From assembly GCA_012862575.1 (NCBI GenBank), contig BLSF01000010.1, positions 496,001-560,000 of the forward strand: DNA of 64,000 bases, given 5' to 3'. The notes below the pieces were generated by a model. The model saw nothing but the letters and a program-made list of their open reading frames with translations, was not told the DNA's origin and did not search any database. The translations under genes and the position numbers were made by a program. How positions within the stretch are numbered: position 1 is the stretch's first letter; each line of letters starts with the position of its first letter. Positions 18,975-29,800 of this stretch are shown piece by piece. This DNA is from Parietichytrium sp. I65-24A. Its lineage: Eukaryota > Sar > Bigyra > Thraustochytrida > Thraustochytriidae.

Positions 18975-19793
18975 ACTAGGTTCCGCAGCTTTTTCGGGAT
19001 GAACCTGGGAGCACTTTGTTTTGGGCTGCTATCATCTGAGTCCGAGTCCGAGGACGATGAGGACGACGACGATGATGATGATGATGATGATGACGATGAC
19101 GACGACAACTTTCGCTTCTTGATGCCGGATTTTTCTGGATCGCTCCGGAATTCAACCTTTGGACCATCACGTGGCGACACACTGGACGAGGATTTGTGCT
19201 TGACCACAGCCCGGCGTCCGCCAGACGCCTCAGAAGACGACGATGACGACGCGCTCGAATCCGAATCAGATGCAGCCTCCCGCCTGGCCTTCAGCAGAGC
19301 CCTTCTTCTCCGCATCTCCGCCTCGTCATCATCGTCGTCGTCGCTGCTGTCGGCCAAGCCACCATCGTTCCCAGTATTAGCCTCCTCCAGCTTTTCCATC
19401 TGCATCTTTAGCTGCTCTTCAATGCGCCTTCCAACGGCCGCCCCCATTTCCTCGCGGGCCGATTCAATCTTCACATCGGCTTCATCTCTCTCTCTACTTT
19501 CTAACATCTCATTTCTTGCCGCTTCGCTTTGCATCCCATCTCGCAAGATCTCTCCGTTGACTCCTCCCGTTCGCACGTTTACTGGACATGCGTTGCATGT
19601 TCATATCTTCTTGCATCAGCTTTTCAAGAGCGGAGTTCTTCATCGATCTCTTCGGTCTCCATTTTGCGTCATTTCTGCCACTCACATCCTCCGAGACTTT
19701 CCCTTTGCTCTGCTTTTGAGTCGACTCTTCTGACCGCCTACCCGCACCTAGCGAGCCCCCTAGATCCGCTGCGCCAAACCCATTGCGCACCAT
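18975..19793 (-). pseudogene. MFAP1: MFAP1 N-terminal portion, redundant copy C with one-base frameshift
   Basis: Same sequence as copy B except for scattered substitutions and an extra G near 19577 (CGCACGTTTACTGG against CGCACTTTACTGG), which breaks the frame between the QRMSSK region and RTGGVNGEI. It shares the microsatellite lengths of contig A and continues into unique upstream sequence beyond 19920, so A and C are probably one haplotype and B the other. The frameshift may be a sequencing error in an otherwise functional allele. Confidence 0.85.
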
Positions 19794-20838
19794 CTTGATA
19801 GAAAGAAGCCTCGATGTATGTGGTAATTTCGTATTCTCCCCACACAAAGCCTCTCCGAGGACACCTCCGTTTATCGAGCGGACACTCGAGAAGTAACAAT
19901 GACAGCGTTAAAGTAAGACTAGCTGCTGGAAACGTTAAACACTTTTTCCAAATGGTCCTCGAACTTGGTCACTCACAGCAATCCGTTTCAGCGAGGACAC
20001 TTCGCTTCCCCGCTGTCTATGTTCCCTGTTAGTAGAGAAACTAGCTCATACCACAGCAACTTGAGGGGCCAATCAGTCCTAATGAACCATAGCTGGCGAT
20101 AACAACTCGTACGTGGGAGTAGTAGCGTCCTGCAGTAGGAAACCTCGTGGCGGCGGCGTTGCTGCTATGGCTAACGGAGGCGCCTTAACCAGAGACGAAA
20201 CGCCACAGTTTAAATTATTACAGCATAAGAGAGAGAGAGACAATAAACATAAACAAAACGTCAATCGATGATCAAAGAGTGAGCAACGCTCTCGCTATAC
20301 ACTGCGGTTGAGAGAAAGAAGAGTGCAAAACAAGACAAGAGAAGAGAGGAGGACAGGAAAGAGAAAGAGAAAGAGAAAGGAAACGGAAAGAGACGGTGAA
20401 AGATCTCAGGCAATACGGCGCATGTGTTTTGGTCGCTTGGTCTTGTGTGAGACGACGGGAAGGCTGCAGCGTGTTGGTTATCTGAATTCTGTTCTGAACA
20501 CTGCAAAGTCCAAGTCTGGCACTATTCTGGCACTGGCAGGTGATCATTTGTTCTGTGCGGGTGGAGAGAATTGCAGCGAGAAGACTGTCGGAGTCGGTCG
20601 TGGTGAAGATCCATTCGGGTGTATTGGAGCCTGAGGAGTTTAGCTCGAGAAAGGGTTGTGTTGACAGTGAGCCAGGCAACGCACTCGGAGAAAAGGTGAG
20701 CTCTTGCATTTTCATACTTTGCGCTGCAGAGAGGTTTGTTTTAAAGCGCAAGTTTGCGTACGAGCAGGCAGTTCCCACTCCGGATATCACTCCTTTTAGT
20801 TGCTGATTCGTGGGGGACGCCGACGCGGAGGGACCAGG
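19794..20838. other. Divergent intergenic region between MFAP1 and peptide deformylase
   Basis: About 1 kb holding both promoters. It contains AGAGAGAGAGA and GAAAGAGAAAGAGAAAG purine runs near 20230-20390. I looked for a 5' exon with a mitochondrial transit peptide for the deformylase and found no supported splice junction. Confidence 0.4.
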
Positions 20839-21459
20839 ATGACGAGCAGAAAGATTCTGCAGCTGGGAGACCGCACACTGCGGGAGCTGAGCCGGAAGGT
20901 GCGCCACGCGGACGCTACGGAAGCTCAGCAGGTTGCAAAGGATCTGTGGGCGACATTGCGGGCCACACCGGGATGGGGATTGTCTGCAGTCCAGATTGGT
21001 ATGCCGGTGAAGATGTTCCTTATGGCTTCCCCAAAACTTGACGGTATGCGGCTTCCGACCTTTGGGGACCGAATCAAGGTCCGCGATGATGGCCAGTCGC
21101 TTGTATTTACGGCGGTGATCAATCCAGTGATAATGGGCGTTTCCGACGACCTAGACACCGACTACGAATCATGTTTGAGTGTGCCTGGTATCACGGCGCT
21201 AATTCCAAGACACACGGGCGTTAGGGCGCAGTTCAGAACACTTGACAATAAATTGCACACAGTCAACCTTCGCGGACATCCAGCAAGAGTATTTCAGCAC
21301 GAGTATGACCACTTAGAAGGCATCATGCTCCTGGATCGAGTTTTAGAAAATAGTGACATCATGATGGAATCCGAGCTCTCTAGAATACTAGAAGGTACTT
21401 CCACCTCTCACGAGACTGCAGCCTCGAATCCAGACCAAGCTTTCGAATTGTATCATTAA
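20839..21459 (+). CDS. Peptide deformylase
   Basis: 206 residues from ATG 20839; a 13-codon upstream extension lacks an ATG. Removes the formyl group from N-terminal formyl-methionine of organelle-made proteins. All three metal-site motifs are present: motif 1 GWGLSAVQIG (45-54), motif 2 ESCLS (110-114, ligand Cys112) and motif 3 QHEYDH (ligands His154 and His158, catalytic Glu155). Motif 2 has Ser where bacterial type I enzymes have Gly (EGCLS), and motif 1 has SAVQ instead of AAPQ. Length and the GHPARVFQHEYDHLEG helix fit an active enzyme. No clear transit peptide is visible, so a short missed 5' exon or a non-canonical signal is possible; mitochondria are the likely destination. Confidence 0.92.
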   Translation: MTSRKILQLGDRTLRELSRKVRHADATEAQQVAKDLWATLRATPGWGLSAVQIGMPVKMFLMASPKLDGMRLPTFGDRIKVRDDGQSLVFTAVINPVIMGVSDDLDTDYESCLSVPGITALIPRHTGVRAQFRTLDNKLHTVNLRGHPARVFQHEYDHLEGIMLLDRVLENSDIMMESELSRILEGTSTSHETAASNPDQAFELYH

Positions 21460-21761
21460 AAATGAAGTTGAGTAAACTATGGTGCGTGTCCGTCCACAAA
21501 GTGCGCGCTATATGGAAGATGTAAAGTTGCGGCACCGGCGGGAATTGATGCAAGTCATTAAGCGCAGAAGAGGAGGCTAACGGCATTGCCCAGGTAGCAA
21601 TTTAAATTCTTTATTTTTTAACAGCGACTCGAAGTCTAATAACAAAAATCTGAGTATCCGTGTTTCAAGAGCTCACCAAAGGTGAGCGAATAAAAGATCC
21701 TCCCAAAAAAGCTTCTCCCCGGGGTAAATCAACTTTTGACATAAAAGTGCGGACGGCCGTT

Positions 21762-22916
21762 TCATTCCTCTTGCTTTTCAGCTTCTTTGTTTTCGCATGG
21801 CGCAACAATCCCCAAGGCATCTTCCTGTGACATCTCACTCATGTTACTACCTACCGTGGAGGTGTTGTTGTTTGTGTGTTTGTGGTTGTATGAGAACACA
21901 TCCCTTACCTTTGAGGTCACCCTTTTCACTGCGATCATTTGAAGAACAAGATGTCCAAACGCAGAGGCAGCGATCCAAGCAAACGCAAGTTGATACGTCG
22001 CTTTATGTGCAAAGAACGGCCAGAAGGAAAAGATGACGGCAGCGAAAATGTTCGAGAAAATTTGCTGCTTTCCCTGCAACAAAAACACCTTGGTACGTTG
22101 CTTGAGTTCTTCAAGTCTCAGCATATCACGCTCATACTTTGCTTTATTGGTACCAGCGCCGGCGCCACTTTCTTGCAAGAGGTACTTCAAGTGTGGTATC
22201 TGAAGGCAAATGTCTCTCCGAACTATTTGCACGACAGGAATAACGATTCGCCATCCAATGAGGGTGATGGTGATAGCGACGGTGCTATAGTGAAACGCGT
22301 TGTAAATTCGCCAGTTTTCCTTATCAAATAGAATGCACACCGGAGAGAGAAAAGCAACTTGCGCAAAGGCGACCATCTGGGAGAGCCATCGCCGCGAAAA
22401 TTTTAATAGCTCCTTGGCTCGTCGTTTCCGATTAGCGTCCATAATTCTTGCAGAGCGAGCAGTGTATTCGAGGTAGTTTTGTCCGAGAAGTGGGGCCAGT
22501 GTCCAGAAAAATGCCGTAGAGGCCCAAAAAAAGAATGTGTATGGCGCCGACTGCCCGAACGTATGCAGCTTTGGGTCATATACCTTGAGTCCTCCTGCAA
22601 TCATTGAAGCGACGCTTTGTCCGAAGATAAGGGCATGGAAAACAGTTGAGCGCCTCTGGAAGACGCCATAGCGAAGATTTAAAATGATAATAAAGATGCC
22701 TCTGACAGCGCGAACGAATACTGTAAAATAAGCCACGGCCATGACGCCATACATAATTTGCACAGTGAGCAGGTGAATATCGCACGTGATGCCCGGAACG
22801 CCGACATAGTCGCCCACGTCGTGCCACCCCTCCTCGCAGCGGCAAATGTTGCCGTCGACGCAAGTGCCATGGCCGCACTCGCTCGCCTGCGGCCAGGGCT
22901 GCTCACACTGGCCCAT
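21762..22916 (-). CDS. EGF-like domain plus seven-transmembrane protein
   Basis: 384 residues from ATG 22916 (a longer frame to 22994 begins only with GTG). The N-terminus is an EGF-like cysteine module: CEQPW, ECGHGTCVDGNICRCEEGW, then a loop to GITC. Seven hydrophobic segments follow: LLTVQIMYGVMAVAYFTVFV, FHALIFGQSVASMIAGG, YTFFFWASTAFFWTLAPLLG, WLSQMVAFAQVAFLSPVCILF, FHYSTVAITITLIGWRIVIPVV, IFSNIFAAVIFSFWPFFA and LAFAWIAASAFGHLVLQMIAV. A polar cytoplasmic tail closes the protein. The topology, extracellular EGF then 7TM, is that of a G-protein-coupled-receptor-like protein, but no class signature (DRY, NPxxY) is clear. There is no cleavable signal peptide from this start, so the first TM would act as anchor, or a 5' exon is missing. 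Function unknown; possibly sensing or adhesion. Confidence 0.82.
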   Translation of the reverse strand: MGQCEQPWPQASECGHGTCVDGNICRCEEGWHDVGDYVGVPGITCDIHLLTVQIMYGVMAVAYFTVFVRAVRGIFIIILNLRYGVFQRRSTVFHALIFGQSVASMIAGGLKVYDPKLHTFGQSAPYTFFFWASTAFFWTLAPLLGQNYLEYTARSARIMDANRKRRAKELLKFSRRWLSQMVAFAQVAFLSPVCILFDKENWRIYNAFHYSTVAITITLIGWRIVIPVVQIVRRDICLQIPHLKYLLQESGAGAGTNKAKYERDMLRLEELKQRTKVFLLQGKQQIFSNIFAAVIFSFWPFFAHKATYQLAFAWIAASAFGHLVLQMIAVKRVTSKVRDVFSYNHKHTNNNTSTVGSNMSEMSQEDALGIVAPCENKEAEKQEE

Positions 22917-25586
22917 GCTGCGCGCGCGCAATGTGCACACTTCGTTCACGACGAGCTTCGCATATGTGAACAAACGCAGTTGGCGAAAGTGCACTAAATC
23001 TCTGTATCTCTAGCTAGTAGGTCCACCCTCGAGAACTCAGAGCCTGCTTCCCAACGCTTTCATTGCACGTGAGGCAATTCTTTCACAAATTCTGAATTGT
23101 GAAAATGTATAACCTCTCTTTCCCTTCCACTAGTACTCTTGTCCTCGTTTCTGCTCAACACGAATACTGGGAAAGAACAAGTTGGAGTAGGACAGACCAC
23201 ATTCGAAATTCACGACCTTGGCAAGCTCGTTTTGAGCCTTGGTGCATGGCTGCAATCGCAATATTTTACATCTGATATTGATCCTTCACTGGCAGGCGGC
23301 AGGGCGCACTAAACCCAACCCAGTCTTACCCCCTGAGCTGGAAATATAGCGGTTGGGCTGTCCATCATCATGATACATGTCATCATGCGGTCTCGGAAAC
23401 ACGGCGGGTGCATAGACTCTGATGGCGTGTTAGATCGCCAAGGGAGTCAAGGGCGTGGCTAGTTGGCGTTCAAGGAAGGCAAGCGGATAAACGCGCGCCT
23501 CCTGCACCAGTCGTTGATTTCCGAAGAGCGAGGCTTTGGGAAGTTCCTCTCCTGTCAAAAGTAACATTGCTCGGCGTTGGGAGGTAAAAAGTTATGCGCA
23601 ACGACTCTGCATGTATGCGGTACATAGTCAGTTCATCTACGGCAAGCACAATTTTGTTCAACACTGCAAAACCGATGCCAACTCTCCTCCGCAGCACAGC
23701 CACGCTGCTGTCCATGTTTGCCAAATGTACCAAAGGCCAGTTCCAATCCACTCATCACACCCACAACAACTCGCTTCCAGACAGAGCTCCACGGTGACAC
23801 AGACTCAAAGCCCTTAATTAAAAAAGCAACTTTCGCCTCACTGCTTCACTGTGAATTAACCATGAAATCCATCGAAGCCTGACATAGCCTGACATTCGGA
23901 ACATCACACTTCGACTCTGACTCAGGACTGGACGCGGACTGAGAAGCCTTTAACTTGAACTTCTTGAAGTTACAAAACGTAACGGACAGATTGAGTGAGT
24001 CTTGATAACTACTACTATAGCATCTGTCACTGTCACAGCTACTAGCTAGAGCTCTACTAGAGCAGCTCTCTGTCAATGGGAGACTCATGATGACTGGTAA
24101 GGTGCTTTTACCGCTCTAGCTAGCTAGAGAGCTAGGGTACGGATAAAATGTTGCGAGTACAGTGACGTCTCAGGATGTCTCAGGATGTCTCAGGTATTCA
24201 AGTCTTTCACGTGAACAATGGACTTTGGTTTGACGGGGACGGCTTATGTCGCTGACAGTCTGTGTCCAATCCATTTTACAATTCGGCACGAGCTGGTACT
24301 GAGTAGCTCGTTCAGATTTGCAATTTGAGATTGATTGCTCGGCAACGCTATGCGACGATGTGAAGATCAATGGGAAACTGAACAATTTAAGACTATCAAA
24401 GGTTTACTGTGGCCGATGCGGTGGCGGAGAGAGACAGAGAGAAAAAAGTGAATGGAAGCGAGTACAGTTTGACCTCTTTACTTGGTCGTCCTGTCCTTAG
24501 GCTCTTGTGCGCATACCTTGTCAAAATCACAAAGCAAACCACCGCTCATAGAGGAGTACTGATTGAAGCAGTCAGAGAATCTCCGTTCATTCGTGCTTGC
24601 ACTTTTCTCTAATTAAACGCGATTCGATCACATACACAAGTACTCTCCAACATTTCTTGTACTCAAAAAGCGTTTCAGATTGGCTCGAATTTGCGCGGAG
24701 TGGAATCCGTTCTGGTGACTGTTCACTGACACTGGGTTCTCTTAGGTTCTGAACAGAGCTCCGTGGGTTCTTTGGTCTTATCTCATCTTATGTTACAGAT
24801 CGCTTAGTCTGTCGTAGAGACGAGTTCAAATCTCGCAACACTGACTCAGACTCTCGGCACACATTACCTCGACAATAGATACTCTTATTAAATAATATTG
24901 TAATGCACACTATGGTTATTTCTAGCTACGGCCCCTCGGAGGGGGGCAACAAGACTCGTAGCGTTCCTCTGTATCCACCATTAGAAGTACTTCGGGCCGT
25001 CTCCCATCCTATCTTTAAACATAGACATTCCTATCCCCAATTCCTGGTAGTCTCCTTCCACAAGATATAGCTTTTATAGTAATGACTGGTAGACACGCAA
25101 ACACTCTCCCGTATTGTCGACAAAGAGAGGTACCTTAGCTACGACTTAACATAACCCGACTAGCACCCACCTCATTACACGTCCCTGTAACTGCTCGTTA
25201 GGAAGTCCGGTGCACACCAAAAATCCCAGCCACTCCTACTCCTCCCCCTGCGTCCCACACGCGTACCCCGCAGTGCGCGTACAGTCATACCCCAAAGTGT
25301 CCTCGGTCCCACAAGTTACACGCGCTTCAGCGCGCCACTGCAGTACCTTCCAAACCACCAATCTGTCCTCTGCTTTGCACGGCGGGGGGGGTGCCTAGTA
25401 GTTGGCTACATCTCGCGTAGGGTGTGCGGAGCAGAGTGTGCACGGGTGAAGGAAGAGTGTTTTGTTTGTCAGTTGTGAGGGAGCCAACGACGTAGCTGTA
25501 AGAAAGAGTGTCCCCGGCGAGTACAGCAGCGCCAAGTGTGGTAAGGGCTAGTTGAAAGACTACAGAAAGCACTAAATTAATCAAGG
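22917..25586. other. Long divergent intergenic region, no gene recognised
   Basis: About 2.7 kb. It contains AGCTAG clusters near 24115-24135, the near-palindrome TTCACTGTGAA at 23845-23855, and a GC-rich 25.2-25.4 kb stretch leading into the RhoGAP-like gene. A T-arm-like GAGTTCAAATCTCG at about 24820 was inspected but no complete tRNA folds around it. ORFs here are short and lack recognisable domains. Confidence 0.4.
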
Positions 25587-26345
25587 ATGTCGGGGTACGT
25601 GAAAGTGAGCTCGGAGAAGACGGTGCGGCTGGTGCCTCACATTCCGTTCGTGGTTGCGTACCTGCGGCACAAGGATCCGTTCGCGGCGGACTTGTTCCTG
25701 GGTCCGGCCAAGCACGTGGACGACGAGGAGGTGCAGCAGGTGTACCGTAATCTTCTGGAGGCGCTGGACAGCTACGGCGACCTGTCCACCGTGCAGCTGC
25801 GCGGTCTGTGCGCCGACCACGAGCCGCCGGTGTGGGCCAGGGCTGTGTATGCATTGTTCATGGGCAGCGAGCCGCGGATTGTGCCACGCAAGGTGTCGCA
25901 GGGTCTGTTCATGGCGTTTTCACGGATTCGGGACTTGAACAATGGCCCCAATGTGGCCATGCAGCTCAGCTCCGAGCTGGACAAGCTGCGGCTCGTGAGC
26001 ATTGAGGCGCTGGGAGAGCTGTGCGCGCTCATTCGGGACACATCGCAGGACCCGCGCTACACGGCCGCGTCCATCGGGCCCTCAGTGTTCCTGGATGAGA
26101 ATTGCGTGCAGAACGAGCTTGCCATCGCCAGGGGGCTCATGCAGGCTCTGGTGGAACATGCCGAACTCATTTTCGGCAAGACTGCGTGCAGGTCGATGAT
26201 TGATGCGCTCGGAGTGCGAAGATCGGGCTACGATGAATTGGCTGGCGCCGACGGCGAGAGCACCATCAGCGGTCGCTCGAACAACCGCAGACCTAAGGAG
26301 AAGAAGGAAATGGCGAGCGCTCTCAGCGAGGCTGGTTTCCTTTAG
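25587..26345 (+). CDS. RhoGAP-fold protein without an evident arginine finger
   Basis: 252 residues from ATG 25587. Residues 10-205 follow the RhoGAP helical pattern: VRLVPHIPFVVAYLRHKD, AADLFLGPAKHVDDEEVQQVYRN, PVWARAVYALFMGSEPRIVPRKV, LSSELDKLRLVSIEALGELCALI, then ARGLMQALVEHAELIFG. Where active RhoGAPs have G(I/L)FR, this protein has LFLGPA, so the catalytic arginine appears to be absent. It may bind small GTPases without stimulating them, as do several RhoGAP-homology proteins. The tail (SGRSNNRRPKEKKEMASALS) is basic. The coding region is markedly GC-rich compared with its flanks, consistent with strong expression or codon bias. The convergent neighbour is Vps15. Confidence 0.6.
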   Translation: MSGYVKVSSEKTVRLVPHIPFVVAYLRHKDPFAADLFLGPAKHVDDEEVQQVYRNLLEALDSYGDLSTVQLRGLCADHEPPVWARAVYALFMGSEPRIVPRKVSQGLFMAFSRIRDLNNGPNVAMQLSSELDKLRLVSIEALGELCALIRDTSQDPRYTAASIGPSVFLDENCVQNELAIARGLMQALVEHAELIFGKTACRSMIDALGVRRSGYDELAGADGESTISGRSNNRRPKEKKEMASALSEAGFL

Positions 26346-26849
26346 TCCGCCGCACCCCCGCGAATCTGTGAGCCATCTCTTTCTTTTCTCAGCCCTGGCG
26401 AACCTTTGGTGTCGTCTGCGCTTTGATATGTGTTCAAACGTTCGAGTGCCGTTTTTTTCTTTCTTCCCCTCAAACAGTCGTTGCTCGCCACCTCAAGCGG
26501 TTTTCGCCTGGTGTGCGTCGCGTGTACGTGCGTGCGCGTCTGTGTGTGTGTGTATGTTTCAATACCCTTCTTTTCCCATTTATTACCTATATCTGGTGGA
26601 ACGGCAATCATTATTTTTAATTTTTTACAGTTAATATCGATTTTTATAATGTCTTGTCGCCCTTCAAATTGCTCCACAGCCTCAAAAGCTTGTCGCCGGC
26701 GACCAAGAGCGGTGATTTTTGGAGTGGAGGAGTAGAAGAAAGCCATGTTTTTCAATGATGACATGCTCATAAAGTAGTGGTCATTCATCAGGAGCAAAAA
26801 TGTTGCATTGACTGTGAATATATATAACAGAAACGATTACAAGAAGATT
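26346..26849. other. Convergent 3' intergenic region
   Basis: Shared 3' flank of two converging genes, with T-rich and TG-repeat stretches and one copy of the TGACTGTGAAT motif at 26809, 31 bases after the Vps15 stop. No gene. Confidence 0.5.
26809..26819 (+). repeat. TGACTGTGAAT motif, copy 1
   Basis: 11-base motif present five times in the window; here 31 bases past the Vps15 stop (antisense to that gene). Confidence 0.6.
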
Positions 26850-29800
26850 TTACACCCAGGCTTTGACCACGCCGTCGCGCGACGCGGAGAGAAGAAAGCC
26901 CGGAGCTTTCGACGCTGATCCGCCCTGAAAGGACGCGTATGGACTCACCATGGCCAGGTCCAATATCGCGTCGTCATGATTGGAGCTCGGGTATGGCAAG
27001 CCCCGGCCCTCCATTGAGGTTTGTGTAGTCTTGTGACTAGTTTGGTCTTCTCTGCACACAGAGACTTTTCCAATCGTGTCCCAAAACTGCTGAGTGCCCA
27101 CGCCAAACTCCTGGTCAAAAATGGAGTAGGACAAAGAGTTGTCGGAATGCCAGTAACGGATGCGTCGGTCCGTTCCGGCACTGATTACTGCAGTTGGGAT
27201 ATGAGCGTGGTAGTGCTTGGTATCAGCGGTGTCAAACGGACAGAGGATGGCTCTCACTGAGTTCGTGCTACTCTCATTTGCGCCGGAAAGCTCGTCAAGA
27301 CCAAGATCCTTCCACAGCCCTGTCTTGAGGTCCGCATCGGCACGAGGCCGAGTGAACTTGCCAAACCCAGTGAGGGGTGAGAGTGAGGCAATGTCCAATG
27401 CTTCGAGAGGCTGCAGTCCCGTTGCCTCTTTAGCTGGCATACTCGTCGGAATTGTACGAAAACTGTGCACACGTGAACCTTGTGCCAGATTGTAGAGTCC
27501 AAACTCGTTCGGACCTGCGGCCACAAATACCAGAGGGTCGCTGCAGGTCGCACGGGATACATAGAGGCGATGTACTTTCTGATGTGAGGGGTGCCGCCAT
27601 GCCTTGAGGAGGATCTGAAACCGAATGTCAAATAGCAACACAACCCCCCTAGAGGTTCCCGCAACCAACCACAGCGCATCTCCCTCAGGGGGCACTGCCA
27701 AGCACGTGATGCACCCGACTTGCGGCCCGACTCGGAGGCACCACGCTCGGGACCGCGTTCGCAGATCCCAACCGTACACTGAGCCGGAGTCGCAAGCAAA
27801 CGCAAGCAGGGACTGCGACACCGTGGGAAAATGACAAACGCTACGAATGGCCCCTTCCTGCTGCAGATCAATCTCTATCACAGTGCTCGCAGCAAGATTG
27901 CTGCGGTGCAAGGCTGTGGCATCGTCTCTCCGCTTTGACGGCGTGGCCTGGCTCTGAGAACTAGATGCATTGCTAGACCTGCGAAACTCGCTACGATCCA
28001 GCAATGCATCCTCGCCACGCTTATCAGGGTCTAAAAGAGACCCTCCACTACCAAGCAAAGAGATATCCCTTGTCTCCATGGCTTGCCGCGATAGCTCAAA
28101 CGCGCGCTCCACTTTGAAGACGTGGACCGAACCCGCCGTGGAAGTGGAAGCGATCGAATGCGTATTTTCTATCATGCACAGATCCGTGATACAGCCGCCT
28201 TGGCTTGCATACGTAAGCTTTGGACGAATGCCAAATCCATCTTCTAGGCCCACGGTCATCCACAGACGCACCGTCCCGTCGTCAGACCCGGTTGCAAAGA
28301 ACAAGCTGTCCTGCGATGTACAAATCTTATTCACCGCACTGTCGTGGCCATATAGATTAGCAGCAAGAACTCCGCGAGGTCGCCATGGTTTGTCTATCGG
28401 TGTGGCAGCTGCGTCGCTAGTGGAAGGCAGCCTCTTGCTTTCTCCGACATCGCACAAGGAGCCAAGCCCTTGGCTAGGGCGTCTCACAATGCCAACGTAA
28501 GGGGCTCCATCTTCCAACTTGCGCAATGTGCCCATATCAGGCGGAAGGCGCGGCACTTCCAGCGCGCGGATGCGGTGCAAGAGCCTCGTCTCTCCTGCAG
28601 AGAGAGCTTCGCTCGTGTTTGGACCATGCGCACCACCGTGCCGACGCGAGCGCGAGATGACCCCGTACATGTTGACAATGTTTTTAAAGGCGGCTTGTTG
28701 ATGAAGTAAGAAACTCCCTGGGGCCATCGACGAAGCTGCCAAGTTGAGAAATTCACTGTAACGATTGTGAATGGCAAGGGTCACGTAGCGCTGGTCCGGA
28801 ACTACAATACTGTACATTTGGGCCTGCTTGCCGATGTTTCTGGTGTACTCTGGCGGGAGTTCGTTGGTTCCGTCACTCGGTTTGGATCGATCACCTCTCC
28901 TTGCAGCGACTGAAGCACGTAAATAGGGCTCCATGGCAGTCAGCTTCAGCTTCTCTTGCTCGGAAGGGAGGGCTGCTTCCCTGCCACTAGATCCTTTCTT
29001 CTCGTCGAGGGATTGCCCTTCGGGATACTCACTTTCAGAAGAAGCAGCCACGAGACCACCCGTACCGTCAGGCCCATCCTCAGACGCAGTTGCACGCGTG
29101 TCATCAACCTTTCGGTGGGACAGCTTTAGCCAGGCATTGTCGCTCTTCTGAGAGCTCCGGTCGCTACTTGTACTCCGTGTAACACCGCCAGTGGCAGAAG
29201 ACGATGATGGCGGGGGACTGGAGTGGCTTGGTTTAGTCGAGCCCTTCTCAAGCTTTGCAAGCGCGGCATCAAACACCTTCCGGCTCACAGGCTCCGAAAG
29301 CATTTCTGACAGGAGGTCTTCGTTTGCTTGAATCCGCTTTTCGTAACCTAGCAAGATCGCGTTCGGGAGAGCCTCCGGCTTCAAAATTGGGATCAACAAG
29401 CGCACAATCGTGACTTGTACCTCCACGAGCCCGAGACGCTCCGAAGACAAAAGCGCCGCCAGGAGTCGAATGACGCTTTTGCGGATCCAAGCGCCAGGAT
29501 GATAAACCAAAGGAATAACTTTGGCAGTAAGCTCCGTCATAATCGTGCTGTCCAGCAAGCCGAGAACGACTAGCGAATAAAGGCAAACCAATGTCTTGTG
29601 GATCACCAACTCTTCCACATCTTGCAGGGCTTGCACAATACAGGGAAGCAAAAACTGTTGCAGCGCCAGTGGGCCAACGAGTGCGCTGACACCAGGAATG
29701 TGCTCGAAAAAGGTTGCTCTGAGCTGCCAGTCGTTTCGCTCGTTCAGAAAGGTTATGAGGATAGGAAGAATATGACCGCTTGTCCGGCCACGACCAAAGA

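Larger units (their letters stand above)
17589..19927. repeat. Threefold repeated locus separated by Ns at 18006 and 18974: contig-join artefact
   Basis: The stretch from the CTAGGTTCCGCAGC motif to the acidic tract occurs at 17589, just after 18007 and just after 18974. The 5' half and 5' flank of the gene occur twice (copies B and C). Each break falls on a single N. Length changes sit in microsatellites: GATGAT and TCCGAG in the coding tract, and GACAGT (four units in B near 18930, one in C) in the 5' flank. Confidence 0.92.

Noticed and set aside
17991-19847. Tandem triplication of MFAP1 as real gene amplification
   Set aside because: Each break lies on a single N, copies are truncated at the breaks, and differences are of allelic type.
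24770-24860. Possible tRNA: GAGTTCAAATCTCG resembles a T-arm, preceded by an ACAGA...TCTGT stem
   Set aside because: The anticodon-like loop has eight bases, the T-stem has a mismatch, and no upstream 7-base sequence pairs with the would-be 3' acceptor strand.
24930-25080. Possible antisense 5S rRNA: GGATGGGAGACGGCC on the minus strand recalls the 5S 3' half
   Set aside because: Only about nine contiguous bases match, the neighbouring helices and the 5' half do not fit, and a CTACGGCC 5S-like string nearby is on the opposite strand.
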